A DNA stretch of 64,000 nucleotides. It comes from UBA5336 sp038745855 (GTDB lineage Bacteria; Pseudomonadota; Alphaproteobacteria; Caulobacterales; Hyphomonadaceae). The stretch spans positions 1 through 64,000 of the forward strand of contig JBCDLC010000007.1 in NCBI GenBank assembly GCA_038745855.1, given 5' to 3'. A model generated the notes under the pieces. That model searched no databases and was not told where the DNA came from. It worked only from the letters and a program-made list of their open reading frames with translations. A program made the translations under genes and the position numbers. Every line of letters begins with the position of its first letter. Within the stretch, counting starts at the first letter, position 1. This document shows, piece after piece, positions 10,987 through 20,484 of this stretch.

Positions 10987-12308
10987 TCCGGTGTCCCGAT
11001 CAGCCGCCTGCCATCGTGCCTGAGTAGGCGCACGCGATGAGGCCGTCCAGCCGTCAGGGGATGGTGGCTCTCCACGGTCACGGGTGTGAAATCGGGCAAG
11101 CGGGCGCCCTCACCCTGTTCGACGAGCGCTTCGGCGGTTTGACCGATCCATTTGTCGAGATGGCGCAGGAGCGCCCCCTGTCCAGTTTCTCGCAACCGAG
11201 CGGCCCGGGCCTTGATCACACGCTTGTCGACCTGAGGCATGCGGGCCGCCGGTGTTCCATCACGCGGGCTATAGGGAAAGACGTGCAGAAAAGCGAGGCC
11301 ACACGCTTCGACAAGCTGCTGGGAATTCTCGAACGCGTCCTCGGTTTCGGTCGGAAAACCTGCAATAATATCAGCGCCTAACGCGATATCCGGCCGAACG
11401 CTGCGGAGCCTCTCTGTCAGCGCGATGGCCTCTTCGCGGCCATGTCGGCGCTTCATCCGTTTCAGGATCAGGTTATCCCCGTGCTGAAGCGAGAGGTGCA
11501 TGTATGGCGCAAGCCTTTGGTCGCCCATGGCTTCGAACAGCGCGTCGTCCATCTCGATCGCATCGATCGAGGAAATACGGAGTTGGGCCAGCGATGGGAC
11601 GCGCTTCAGGATCCGCTGAACAAGGTTTCCGAGTTTCGGCGTGCCGGGCAGATCGGTTCCCCAACTGGTGAGATCGACACCCGTCAGGACCACTTCGTAG
11701 TGGCCCGTCTCGACCAGCCTTTCCACTTGCGCGATGACGTCGCCGGCGGGCACCGAGCGGGCATTTCCCCTGCCATAGGGAATGATGCAGAAGGTGCAGC
11801 GGTGGTCACAACCCTGCTGGACCTGGACGTAGGCCCGGGCCCGGCCGCCCATGCCGTCAATAAGGTGAACAGCGGTTTCACGGACCGACATGATGTCGTT
11901 CACACGGGCTTTCGGCCGGTCGTCGAAGAGTGTCGCCGGTGCCCAGGTTTTTGGCTGTAGCTTCTCATGGTTGCCGATGACGCGGGATACTTCGGGCATC
12001 TCAGCGAACATGGCCGGATCGACTTGCGCGGCGCAGCCGGTCACGATGATGGGCGCCTCGGGGTTTTCCCGTGCCGTCCGGCGGATGGTCTGGCGCGCTT
12101 GGCGCACGGCTTCGGCCGTCACGGCGCAGGTGTTCACGACCACAGCATCCTGAAGGCCGGCGTCGCTCGCGTGCCGGCGCATCACCTCCGACTCGTAGGT
12201 GTTGAGCCTGCATCCCATGGTTATGACTTGCGGCCCTTTCCCAGGCGCCGCCGGTGCAGCGTCTACCACGTCTTCACGCGGCGAAGAGGGGTTGAGGACG
12301 TCGGTCAT
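10983..12308 (-). CDS. mtaB: tRNA (t6A37) C2-methylthiotransferase
   Basis: MtaB adds a methylthio group to N6-threonylcarbamoyladenosine at position 37 of tRNAs reading ANN codons. The 441-residue protein has the three Cys of the N-terminal MTTase domain (MGCRLN Cys33, NTCAVT Cys61, TGCA Cys92). It also has the radical-SAM triad in QGCDHRCTFCIIPYGRG (Cys167, Cys171, Cys174) and a C-terminal TRAM-like region (VTVESHHPLTAGRPHRVRLL). CRLNTYES is typical of MtaB rather than MiaB. It is first in a two-gene unit with ftsY. No clear Shine-Dalgarno is seen before the ATG. Confidence 0.93.
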   Translation of the reverse strand: MTDVLNPSSPREDVVDAAPAAPGKGPQVITMGCRLNTYESEVMRRHASDAGLQDAVVVNTCAVTAEAVRQARQTIRRTARENPEAPIIVTGCAAQVDPAMFAEMPEVSRVIGNHEKLQPKTWAPATLFDDRPKARVNDIMSVRETAVHLIDGMGGRARAYVQVQQGCDHRCTFCIIPYGRGNARSVPAGDVIAQVERLVETGHYEVVLTGVDLTSWGTDLPGTPKLGNLVQRILKRVPSLAQLRISSIDAIEMDDALFEAMGDQRLAPYMHLSLQHGDNLILKRMKRRHGREEAIALTERLRSVRPDIALGADIIAGFPTETEDAFENSQQLVEACGLAFLHVFPYSPRDGTPAARMPQVDKRVIKARAARLRETGQGALLRHLDKWIGQTAEALVEQGEGARLPDFTPVTVESHHPLTAGRPHRVRLLRHDGRRLIGTPE

Positions 12309-12483
12309 GAGAGCGGGAGATGACCCATCGGCGGTGGACTTTCAATGGCGACAACACCGCACCACGGTACACGGGGGACGCATTCGAGCGCGGCGGGCGG
12401 TTCACTCTCGCCATTCAACCTGAATCACCGGCTTATGCGCGAGCCAGCCAGAAAGGCGGCGCCCTCCCAGGAGGAATACGACA

Positions 12484-13884
12484 ATGGTCTTTTACAGGGA
12501 CCTCCGGAACCGGCGTCTCTTCTCGGAATCTGAGAAGGATTGGGTTTCACGCAGGCTTCTAGATCTGAGAGCGCAGTTGCGCACACCGGCGCCGGAGGGC
12601 GTTCCGCAGAGGACGCGGGAAAGCTCCCTCATCATCGGAACGTGGAACATCCGGGATTTTGACAACAACAAGTTCAAGCACGGCCCGCGCCGGCGCGAGA
12701 GTTTCCTTTACATCGCGGAGGTCATTTCCGCGTTCGACATTTGCGCGATCCAGGAAATCAACGAGGACCTCGACCCGTTGCGCCAGGTTCTGCGTCTCAT
12801 GGGTCCGGACTGGGATTTCATCGCAACCGATGTCACCGTTGGCGCTTCGGGAAACCGGGAGCGAATGGCGTTTGTCTATGACAAGTCGAAGGTTCGCTTC
12901 CGGCACATCGCAGGCGAAATCGTCTTGCCCAAGCACGCGTTGCTTCCAGACGAGCAGCAGTTTGCGAGAACACCTTTCATGGTCTCGTTCCAGGCCGGTT
13001 GGTTCAAGTTCTCACTGTGCACCGTCCATATCTATTTCGGCTCGAACGCGAAGAACTCGGACGGATACAAACGGCGTGTTGCAGAAATCGAGTACATCGC
13101 GCGCGAGATGGCGAGGCGGGCTGAACGGGAAGACGAGAATTACATCCTGCTCGGCGACTTCAATATCAAGAACACCATGGACGAAACCATGAAGGCGCTC
13201 ACCAAGGCCGGTTTCATCCTCCCGCCGGAGCTGTTTCCATCCAACATCAAAGGCACAAAGTTCTACGATCAGATCGCTTTCCGCACCCGCAAGGACGAAT
13301 GCACGTTCCTCTCTGCCGGCGCGTTCAATTTCACGAAATCCCTTTTCAAGGATGAGCACTACGCCCACTACGCCCCCGTTCTTCCAGACCGGCACAGGGA
13401 CCTGAAACCGGATGGGAACCCCACCGACAAAGGCAAGGACAAGGCCTATTTCAAGCAGCGTTGGATGACCTGGCAAATGTCGGATCACTTGCCGCTATGG
13501 GTCGAATTGGCGATCGATTTCTCGGATGAGCACTTGCTGAAGAACATCACCGCAGATGCGCTCGACAGCCCTGCCCAGAAGGAGTTTCTGGCTGAGGTGG
13601 ACGACCTGTCGTTCCACCATGGTGATGCGCCAAAGCTCTCAGAGAGCGGCGAAGGCCCGGAAGAGCCGCGCCATCTATCAAAAGCGAAAAAGCGCAAACG
13701 GCCCAAGCTTCCCTCGAAGGACAAGGTTGGAACCGCGCGTCCCGATATGCCCCTTACAATAGGGGAAGCCTGGCGGATCTTCTGGTTCGTCGCAACCGGG
13801 AAAGCCGACGCGATCCGGCGCGAACGCCGGGCAAAGGAGGAAGCAGCGCGGACAAAAAAACCAAGGAAAGCCAAGCTGCCATAA
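12484..13884 (+). CDS. Endonuclease/exonuclease/phosphatase (EEP) family protein
   Basis: This 466-residue protein has a DNase I/exonuclease III-type fold, a family of metal-dependent phosphodiesterases acting on nucleic acids, phosphoinositides or sphingomyelin. The catalytic blocks are in order: IIGTWNIRDFDN (about 51), the metal-binding Glu in AIQEINEDLD (about 93), VHIYF, LLGDFNIK (about 223) and SDHLPLW (about 335). After about residue 350 a Lys/Arg-rich low-complexity tail follows (KAKKRKRPKLPSKDK and RRERRAKEEAARTKKPRKAK), suggesting nucleic-acid contact. A strong AGGAGG lies eight bases before the ATG. No signal peptide, so probably cytoplasmic. A ParA-like gene follows 110 bases downstream. 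The exact substrate is unknown. Confidence 0.85.
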   Translation: MVFYRDLRNRRLFSESEKDWVSRRLLDLRAQLRTPAPEGVPQRTRESSLIIGTWNIRDFDNNKFKHGPRRRESFLYIAEVISAFDICAIQEINEDLDPLRQVLRLMGPDWDFIATDVTVGASGNRERMAFVYDKSKVRFRHIAGEIVLPKHALLPDEQQFARTPFMVSFQAGWFKFSLCTVHIYFGSNAKNSDGYKRRVAEIEYIAREMARRAEREDENYILLGDFNIKNTMDETMKALTKAGFILPPELFPSNIKGTKFYDQIAFRTRKDECTFLSAGAFNFTKSLFKDEHYAHYAPVLPDRHRDLKPDGNPTDKGKDKAYFKQRWMTWQMSDHLPLWVELAIDFSDEHLLKNITADALDSPAQKEFLAEVDDLSFHHGDAPKLSESGEGPEEPRHLSKAKKRKRPKLPSKDKVGTARPDMPLTIGEAWRIFWFVATGKADAIRRERRAKEEAARTKKPRKAKLP

Positions 13885-13993
13885 TGGCCGACTGTATCAT
13901 GTTGCGGAGGAGGTGGATGTAGCGCTGGTCAAGACGGGTGCGCCATGCCATGTCCGTTGCCGACACGAACCGCACAGTAGAAGAGGGCAGCGC

Positions 13994-14947
13994 ATGGCGA
14001 CTTCGCCGCCTGTGGTTGCAGTGGCTAATCTCAAGGGGGGCGTGGGGAAATCCACGACCGCCCTGATGCTGGCGGAAGGGTTGGCCTACCATTACGGCCT
14101 CCACGTCCTGCTCTATGATTTTGACGCCCAAGCCAATCTCTCCGAGACCCTCTTGACCAGCAATGGCGTTCGGCGGGCGCTGAACCAGGGGGGCGGTGTC
14201 CCTGCAATCCTCGACACATTCATCCCCGGCGGCGATTCGGAACTGGGCGGGGAAAGTCCTCTGGTCGACACGCGGACGGCCACGGTCATCGAAGAGCTTG
14301 TGCAGTCCCGGGACCGATTGGACGACGATGGCTGGGTCTCCCTTCTGCCAGCCCATCCTGGAATGCGGTTCCTGGAGCCGCATCTGGAGCGCAGCCCCGG
14401 TGATGGCTGGTTCGAGATCGGCGACCAACTTGGAAATGTCATTCAGGAAGCAACAGCAGACGTGAGGGCGCAGGCTGATCTCGTCCTGATCGATTGCCCA
14501 CCGCATATTTCGGCACTCTGCCGTACAGGGCTGAAATTAGCGGACTACTACGTGACCCCAACGCTGGCCGAAGTGCTTTCAATCTGGGGGGTGCACCAGT
14601 TCCTGAATTGGCTCATCCACCCGTCCATGTGTGAATGGATCGGCCATGATCGCGATACGGTTCCCGAACGCCAATTTGTTGTCTGCACGCGCTACGCACC
14701 CCGTTCGCGGGCACACCAAAGGGCGCTCGGCCAATTACGGGCCGATTGGCAGGACCGGGCGTTCTCCGAACCCATCCGCCAGCGTCTATCGCTTAGCCGG
14801 GAACTCGAACGGGAAGACGAGAACAGTCACCACCATTTTTCAGGACGTTACCGAGGGCACGTGAAAGGCGATATCCGCCGCCTCGCCGACAGTTTTTCAG
14901 ATTTCATGAAGAGCCGACACGGCACGAATTGGCAGAAACGTAGGTAG
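13994..14947 (+). CDS. Orphan ParA/MinD-type ATPase
   Basis: The 317-residue protein opens with VVAVANLKGGVGKSTTALMLAEGL, the deviant Walker A motif of the ParA superfamily. LYDFDAQANLSETLL (Walker A-prime) and LVLIDCPPH (Walker B) follow. Such ATPases position DNA or protein cargo on the nucleoid. No ParB, no parS-like site and no second partition gene are adjacent; the upstream neighbour is an EEP nuclease and the downstream one an XRE regulator on the other strand. I start at ATG 13994 (GAGGG upstream). A GTG at 13913 would add 27 atypical residues with its GGAGG almost touching the start codon, so I reject it. Cargo unknown. Confidence 0.85.
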   Translation: MATSPPVVAVANLKGGVGKSTTALMLAEGLAYHYGLHVLLYDFDAQANLSETLLTSNGVRRALNQGGGVPAILDTFIPGGDSELGGESPLVDTRTATVIEELVQSRDRLDDDGWVSLLPAHPGMRFLEPHLERSPGDGWFEIGDQLGNVIQEATADVRAQADLVLIDCPPHISALCRTGLKLADYYVTPTLAEVLSIWGVHQFLNWLIHPSMCEWIGHDRDTVPERQFVVCTRYAPRSRAHQRALGQLRADWQDRAFSEPIRQRLSLSRELEREDENSHHHFSGRYRGHVKGDIRRLADSFSDFMKSRHGTNWQKRR

Positions 14948-15010
14948 GGTTTCGACTGCCCACCTGCGGGGCCGATATAAGCAATTGGTCAATTCCCGGC
15001 TGGGAACGCC

Positions 15011-15466
15011 TCAAGCGTGTGAGGGCGACGCCGAATGCGCCGAGCCATTCGTCACTGGCTTGTCGGCTATCGTTGACGGTTCAGCCGTTTCTTCACCAGC
15101 GAGCGCCCTTACGAGGGACAAGACCGCCATTCTCTGTTTGTCGTCATCGATGCGTTGGAAACTCCGCACCAGATCGATGGTATGCCGAGAAGACCCGACA
15201 GGCTCTTCCCCAAGCTCAGCGTTTGCATCGCCGCCTATGCCGTCAAAAAACCAGCCCGCTGTTGTATCAAGCGTCTCGGCAATCTTAAACAGGCGGCCGG
15301 CACTCACGCGGTTTGCGCCCGTCTCATATTTCTGGATCTGCTGATAGGAGATCCCAAGGGCGTCTGCTAACTGATCCTGGGTCAAGCCGAGGAGCACGCG
15401 CCGTCTGCGAATACGCTCGCCTACGATACGATCGATCTCCGAGGCGTCAAATGTCGAGGTTGCCAT
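15011..15466 (-). CDS. XRE-family helix-turn-helix regulator
   Basis: A Cro/CI-type DNA-binding domain occupies residues about 9-75: IGERIRRRR-like IVGERIRRRRVLLGLTQDQL, then LGISYQQIQKYETGANRVSA and GRLFKIAETL. It is followed by a C-terminal region (SFQRIDDDKQRMAVLSLVRALA) typical of a widespread alphaproteobacterial group that includes rhizobial PraR-like proteins. Full length at 151 residues. I start at ATG 15466 (MATSTFDASEID); 27 further upstream codons are open but look like non-coding DNA. It is convergent with the ParA-like gene and divergent from bamD, sharing a 215-base promoter region with the latter. Targets are not visible. Confidence 0.88.
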   Translation of the reverse strand: MATSTFDASEIDRIVGERIRRRRVLLGLTQDQLADALGISYQQIQKYETGANRVSAGRLFKIAETLDTTAGWFFDGIGGDANAELGEEPVGSSRHTIDLVRSFQRIDDDKQRMAVLSLVRALAGEETAEPSTIADKPVTNGSAHSASPSHA

Positions 15467-15681
15467 CACCGGCGTCCAGATTGCTGCGACGTGAGCCAAT
15501 ACACACCTCGCCACGACCCGAGCTAGATCGTTAATTTCAAAGGGCAAGGTAAAGGCGACGAGGCCGCCAGCAGCATTCGTTGCTTTGCCGTCGATCCTGT
15601 AGATGTTAGTGGAGTGTCAGACAGATCGCAGTTTGTCCTTTGATCGCGGTCTGCACCAACAAACGCCACAGGGACGAGCGC

Positions 15682-16548
15682 ATGGCCTCCAATCCTCTTC
15701 TTTCGGCAAGCTTGCTTGCGGCCGCCCTCAGCCTGTCCGCAGGATGCCAAAATAATCGCGGCCCAGATCGTATTGCCTATGTCGAGCGCCCCGTTGAGAT
15801 GTTGTATAATGCTGCATCGGCCGAACTCGATAGCCGGGCATATGAACAGGCCATCCAACTCTTCAACGAAGTTGAGCGGCAACACCCCTACTCAGAGTGG
15901 GCACGTCGTTCCACACTCATGACCGCGTACGCCCATTATCGCGCGCGGCAATATGATGATGCGATTGGCGTTGCCCAACGTTTCATCGCCCTGCACCCGG
16001 GAACCGACGGTGCGGGATATGCGTACTACATCGTCGCTGTATCCAACTTTGAGCAGATCATCGACGTCGGACGCGACCAGGGCACAACGGTTGCCGCGCG
16101 GGCGGCGTTGGAAGATGTCGTGCGCCGCTTTCCGGAAACAGACTACGCCCGGGACGCGCGGGTTAAACTCGACATGGTTTCTGACCAATTAGCGGGCAAA
16201 GAGATGGAAATCGGGCGCTGGTACCTGCGCAAGAACCAGCATCTTTCCGCCGTCAATCGCTTCAGGACAGTTGTCGAAACATACGAGACGACCACCCACG
16301 TTCCGGAGGCGCTGCACCGCTTGGTGGAAGTCTACATGTCGATGGGCCTCAGGGGAGAGGCGGTCGCAGCTGCCGCGGTACTCGGCCATAACTACCCTGA
16401 CACGCGTTGGTACCGTATGAGCTACAATTTGGTGGGCGGCGAGAACGGTGCACAATCCATCCTTGCCGAGGAAAACGGTCGCTCAGCTGCAAAAGTGGCT
16501 GACGCGCCCAAGACTTCGGCACAGGGATCTCCAGATCAGCTACCCTAG
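15682..16548 (+). CDS. bamD: Outer-membrane assembly lipoprotein BamD
   Basis: BamD is the essential lipoprotein of the BAM complex that inserts beta-barrel proteins into the outer membrane. The 288-residue protein has a signal peptide with lipobox LSAGC. Five TPR-like repeats are arranged as in the family: LYNAASAELDSRAYEQAIQLF, YAHYRARQYDDAI, RFIALHPG, YLRKNQHLSAVNRF and LVEVYMSMGL. The gene order bamD-recN-ligA is standard in alphaproteobacteria, although the usual upstream lpxC and ftsZ are not next to it here. I start at ATG 15682, since the preceding open codons do not resemble a signal peptide. Confidence 0.94.
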   Translation: MASNPLLSASLLAAALSLSAGCQNNRGPDRIAYVERPVEMLYNAASAELDSRAYEQAIQLFNEVERQHPYSEWARRSTLMTAYAHYRARQYDDAIGVAQRFIALHPGTDGAGYAYYIVAVSNFEQIIDVGRDQGTTVAARAALEDVVRRFPETDYARDARVKLDMVSDQLAGKEMEIGRWYLRKNQHLSAVNRFRTVVETYETTTHVPEALHRLVEVYMSMGLRGEAVAAAAVLGHNYPDTRWYRMSYNLVGGENGAQSILAEENGRSAAKVADAPKTSAQGSPDQLP

Positions 16549-16562
16549 TTCGATCATGACTT

Positions 16563-16577
16563 GTTCTCTATAAGTTC
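16563..16577. promoter_or_regulatory. LexA (SOS) box upstream of recN
   Basis: GTTC at 16563 and GTTC at 16574 are separated by seven bases (TCTATAA), a perfect match to the alphaproteobacterial LexA operator GTTC-N7-GTTC. It lies 19 bases before the recN start and 14 bases after the bamD stop. It indicates that recN has its own SOS-controlled promoter inside the bamD-recN-ligA cluster. Confidence 0.8.
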
Positions 16578-16596
16578 TTGTGATAGTCCACCGCTT

Positions 16597-18312
16597 ATGT
16601 TGGTGGACCTTTCTATTCACAACTTCATTCTCCTCGATCGGCTCGATTTGTCGCTGGCCGGGGGTTTTACGGCGCTCACTGGGGAAACCGGATCGGGGAA
16701 ATCGATTATCCTCGACGCCATATCGGTCGCGCTGGGCGGTGTCGCCGAACGCAGAATGATCCGGTCCGGCGCAGATCGGGCCATCGTTTCCGCGGCATTC
16801 TCTGTCGAAAGCGGCCACCCGGTCTGGACCGCTCTGGAGGATGCCGACCTCGCCGTCGATCAGGAAGAACTCTTGACTCTCAAACGCGTAATCCCGCGAA
16901 AGGGCGCGGTTCGGGCCTATGTGAATGGCCAACCGGTGACGGCAGCGTGTCTAAAGGAAATCGGTGCGCTGCTCGTTGAAATTCACGGTCAGCACGCAGC
17001 CATGGGACTCCTTAGGGCATCGTCCCACCGGGCTTTACTCGACTCCTATGCCCAGAACGGCGCATTGCTGGAGGATTGCGCTCATGCATGGGCCGCTTTT
17101 ACCGCTGCAAAGGAGGTGCATAACACCCTCGTTGCGGCTCAAAGAGACCACGAGACACAGCGGGACCGCCTCGAACAGGACCTTGCTGCACTATCGGAAA
17201 TCAATGCCGAAGCGGGGGAGTGCGAGACGCTGGCCAGTGAGCGGGAGATCCTCAGCCACGGGCAGAGATTGAGGGACGGGCTGAGTGAGGCCATGACGGC
17301 TTTGGGCGAAGCGGGAAGCCGCCAAGGGGCCGCTTTGGCCGCCCGAGCGGTTGAGAGGCTATGCCGCCTACCTGGACTCGATGATGGGTCTACGGGGATC
17401 GCAGCCACGTTCGTGCAACTCAGGGATTGTCTCGAGCGCGCACTTATCGAGATGGATGAGGCTGACGGCCTGTTGGTCAGTCTCATGGCTGAGCTGGACT
17501 GCGATGATGGCCGACTGGAGGCCGTTGAAACGCGCCTTTTCGCGATCAAGGGTCTGGCGCGTCGGTTTGGGGTTGAAGCCGATGCGCTTCCGCAGCTCAT
17601 GGAAGTCCTGAAGAAGGAACGTGCAAATCTTGAAGCAGGGGACGACGCGCTTCGAGAGTCCGCGGAACGGGAGAAGGCGGCGAAAGCCCATTGGCGAACG
17701 GTTGCAGCGCGCCTGACCACGGCACGCATAGCTGCAGCCAAGCGCCTCGGCAAAGCAATCGGACAAGAATTCAAACCATTGCGAATGGCGTCAACAACCC
17801 TGCACGTGTCGATCAGGCAAGCGGCAGAGACCGCCGAGGGACCGCACGGTCAGGACACCGTCGAAATCGAAGTGGAAACGACCAAAGGTGCAGGTTTCGG
17901 TCCTCTGGCGAAAATAGCATCTGGCGGAGAGCTATCCCGAATTTCCCTGGCGCTTCGTTGTGCGCTGGCGGACATTGGTGAAGCGCCGGTGTTGGTGTTC
18001 GATGAGGCAGACCAGGGCGCCGGCGGCGCTGTCGCGGCGGCAATCGGTGAACGTCTCTCCCGCTTGGGGGCGCAAAGACAGGTACTGGCAGTCACCCATT
18101 CGCCACAGGTTGCCGCATCGGCCGACGCACAATGGCGGATCCAGAAACGAGTGGGCAAAACCGACGCTGGCCGAACCTGCGTGGCGCAGCTAGATGGAGA
18201 CGCGCGTCTGGATGAAGTCGCGCGCATGCTTTCGGGACACACGGTCACCACTGAAGCCCGCAAGGCCGCCGCACGGTTGTTGGAGAGCTCATGTCAAAGG
18301 CAAAATCCGTGA
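16597..18312 (+). CDS. recN: DNA repair protein RecN
   Basis: RecN is an SMC-like ATPase that acts early in recombinational repair of double-strand breaks. The 571-residue protein starts LVDLSIHNFILLDRLDL, has the P loop GETGSGKSIILDAI and long coiled-coil arms in the middle. It ends with the ABC signature ASGGELSRISLALRCAL, Walker B VLVFDEADQG and the D-loop/switch VLAVTHSPQVAA. Length is normal. I start at ATG 16597; an upstream TTG at 16561 is in frame but overlaps the LexA box. The stop codon overlaps the ligA start by 22 bases. Confidence 0.97.
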   Translation: MLVDLSIHNFILLDRLDLSLAGGFTALTGETGSGKSIILDAISVALGGVAERRMIRSGADRAIVSAAFSVESGHPVWTALEDADLAVDQEELLTLKRVIPRKGAVRAYVNGQPVTAACLKEIGALLVEIHGQHAAMGLLRASSHRALLDSYAQNGALLEDCAHAWAAFTAAKEVHNTLVAAQRDHETQRDRLEQDLAALSEINAEAGECETLASEREILSHGQRLRDGLSEAMTALGEAGSRQGAALAARAVERLCRLPGLDDGSTGIAATFVQLRDCLERALIEMDEADGLLVSLMAELDCDDGRLEAVETRLFAIKGLARRFGVEADALPQLMEVLKKERANLEAGDDALRESAEREKAAKAHWRTVAARLTTARIAAAKRLGKAIGQEFKPLRMASTTLHVSIRQAAETAEGPHGQDTVEIEVETTKGAGFGPLAKIASGGELSRISLALRCALADIGEAPVLVFDEADQGAGGAVAAAIGERLSRLGAQRQVLAVTHSPQVAASADAQWRIQKRVGKTDAGRTCVAQLDGDARLDEVARMLSGHTVTTEARKAAARLLESSCQRQNP

Positions 18313-20433
18313 ACGCCTTGTCGGAGACAGAGGCGAAGATGGAAATAGCCGATCTATCGGCGCGTATCCGGGCGGCCGACGACGCTTATTTCAATCGCGA
18401 CGCGCCTGAAATAAGCGATGGCGACTATGATGCACTCCGCAGGCGCCTGCTGGATATCGAGGCGCGGTTTCCAGCCCTCACCAGTGCGGAAAGCCCTAGC
18501 CGGTCGGTGGGCGCAACACCGGATTCAGGGTTCGGAAAAGCGCTGCATGCCGAACCCATGCTCTCGCTTGACAACGCCTTTTCTGGTGATGATGTGGCAG
18601 ACTTCATCGGACGCATCCGCCGGTTTCTGGGTCTTGCAGAGGATGTGACCGTTAGCCTGACCGCAGAGCCGAAAATCGATGGTTTGTCGCTTAGCCTCAC
18701 CTACGATCGGGGACGTCTGGTCCGCGCGGCGACACGCGGCAACGGTCAAGAGGGCGAGGATGTGACGGCCAACGCCAGAACCCTGGCCGACATTCCCGAT
18801 GCGTTACGCGGTAATTCGTGGCCGAACCGGATCGATATCCGGGGTGAGGTCTTCATGTCGAAACGGGAGTTCGCTGCGCTAAACGCGCGGGAGGCGGCGG
18901 TGGGCAACAAGCTCTATGCCAATCCGAGGAACGCAGCGGCCGGGAGTTTGCGCCAGAAGGATCCCGAAATCACGCGCACACGAGCACTGAATTTCTTCGC
19001 CTACGCCTGGGCTAATGCCGCGCGCGACTTCGCGGACACCCAGTCCAGCGCCATTGCTGCCTTCGAGAATTGGGGCTTCGTCACAAACCCGATGTTTACC
19101 CGCCATGAGACGCTCGAGACACTTTTGGCCGCCTATGAGCAGATTGCGGGGGAAAGGGCCGCGCTCGACTATGATATCGATGGCGTGGTCTACAAGGTCG
19201 ATCGGCTGGACTGGCAGGGCAGGCTCGGCATGGTCAGCCGCGCCCCCCGATGGGCCATCGCGCACAAATTCCCCGCTGAGCAAGCCGTCACGGAGATCGA
19301 GGCCATCGATATCCAGGTCGGACGAACGGGCTCGCTGACCCCCGTCGCCAGGCTGAAACCGGTCACAGTTGGCGGTGTCGTTGTTTCCAATGCGACGCTG
19401 CATAATGAAGATGAAATCCTCAGGCTTGATGCGCGCGTGGGGTGATCGCGTCACAATCCAGAGGGCAGGCGATGTCATCCCCCAAATCGTCACCGTGGTG
19501 GATACTGACCGGGCCGGGCGGAGCCCGCCTTTCGATTTTCCAGAGGCCTGCCCGGAATGCGGATCGGCCGCCGTGCGGGAAAAAAATGACAAAGGCGAGT
19601 TGGACGTACGCCGCAGATGTACAGGCGGCCTGGTTTGTCCAGCCCAACGGATTGAGAGACTCAAGCACTTCGTGTCCAGAAAAGCGCTCGACATTGAAGG
19701 GCTCGGGTCGAAGCAGATCGAACTGTTTGTGGAAAAAGACATCCTTCGCGGGCCTCAGGATATCTTCCGACTGGAAGAAAGGATCGCCGCGTCGGGGGCG
19801 CCCCGTCTGGCGGAGTGGCCTGGATTCGGGGCGGTATCGGCTGACAATCTCTTGGCCGCAATCAATGCGCGCCGATCCATTTCTTTCTCTCGTTTTCTGA
19901 ACGGGCTTGGCATTCGCCATGTCGGCCAGATCACGTCGTCGACCTTCGCGCGGGCCTACGGGGACTGGCCCAGCTTCTGGGCCGCTGTCGAGGCGGCGCG
20001 GGATGGTGCCCTTTTCGGGGCAGCAGACAGTGGACTCACCGAGATCGATGGCATTGGGCAAACCGCAGCAGAAGCGCTCGTCGCCTTCGCCCGCGAACCG
20101 CACAATCTCGAAATGCTCGAAGCGCTACTGGCGGACGTAACGATCGAACCAGAGGACGTTGCTTCCGAGGATACACCTGTTTCAGGAAAAACTGTCGTAT
20201 TCACCGGCACCCTTGAGCAGATGACGCGGGATGAAGCCAAAGCCCGCGCCTCGGCCCTGGGTGCGAAAGTGTCTGGATCGGTATCCGCGAAGACCGATTA
20301 CCTGGTCGCGGGTGCAAAGGCAGGATCGAAGCGCGCCAAAGCCGAAGCCCTTGGTGTGACCGTTCTCAGCGAGGAAGACTGGCTCACTCTCATCGCCGGA
20401 GGTACACCTGAAGCGCCCGATGGAGAGCCATGA
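18291..20433 (+). pseudogene. ligA: NAD-dependent DNA ligase LigA, split by a +1 frameshift in this sequence
   Basis: LigA seals nicks during replication and is normally essential. The first part (from ATG 18291) contains the Ia/adenylation domain with AEPKIDGLSLSL (Lys nucleophile), GEVFMSK and the OB fold up to NATLHNEDEILRLDARVG, then stops. The second part continues in the next frame from GDRVTIQRAGDVIPQI. It carries the four-Cys zinc finger (CPECG ... RRRCTGGLVCP), the HhH region and a C-terminal BRCT domain (VSGKTVVFTGTLEQMTRDEA). Deleting one G of GGGG at 19439-19442 restores a 713-residue protein. Because both halves are intact and LigA is essential, a sequencing error or very recent change is likelier than decay. 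It overlaps recN. Confidence 0.93.
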
Positions 20434-20484
20434 GCCGGGCCCGTAATCAAACCCAACCCTCCATATCCACCAGACGCGCGGAGG

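Noticed and set aside
16561..16596. Upstream TTG start for recN
   Set aside because: It lies in the LexA box and adds residues absent from the family; ATG 16597 fits the family start.
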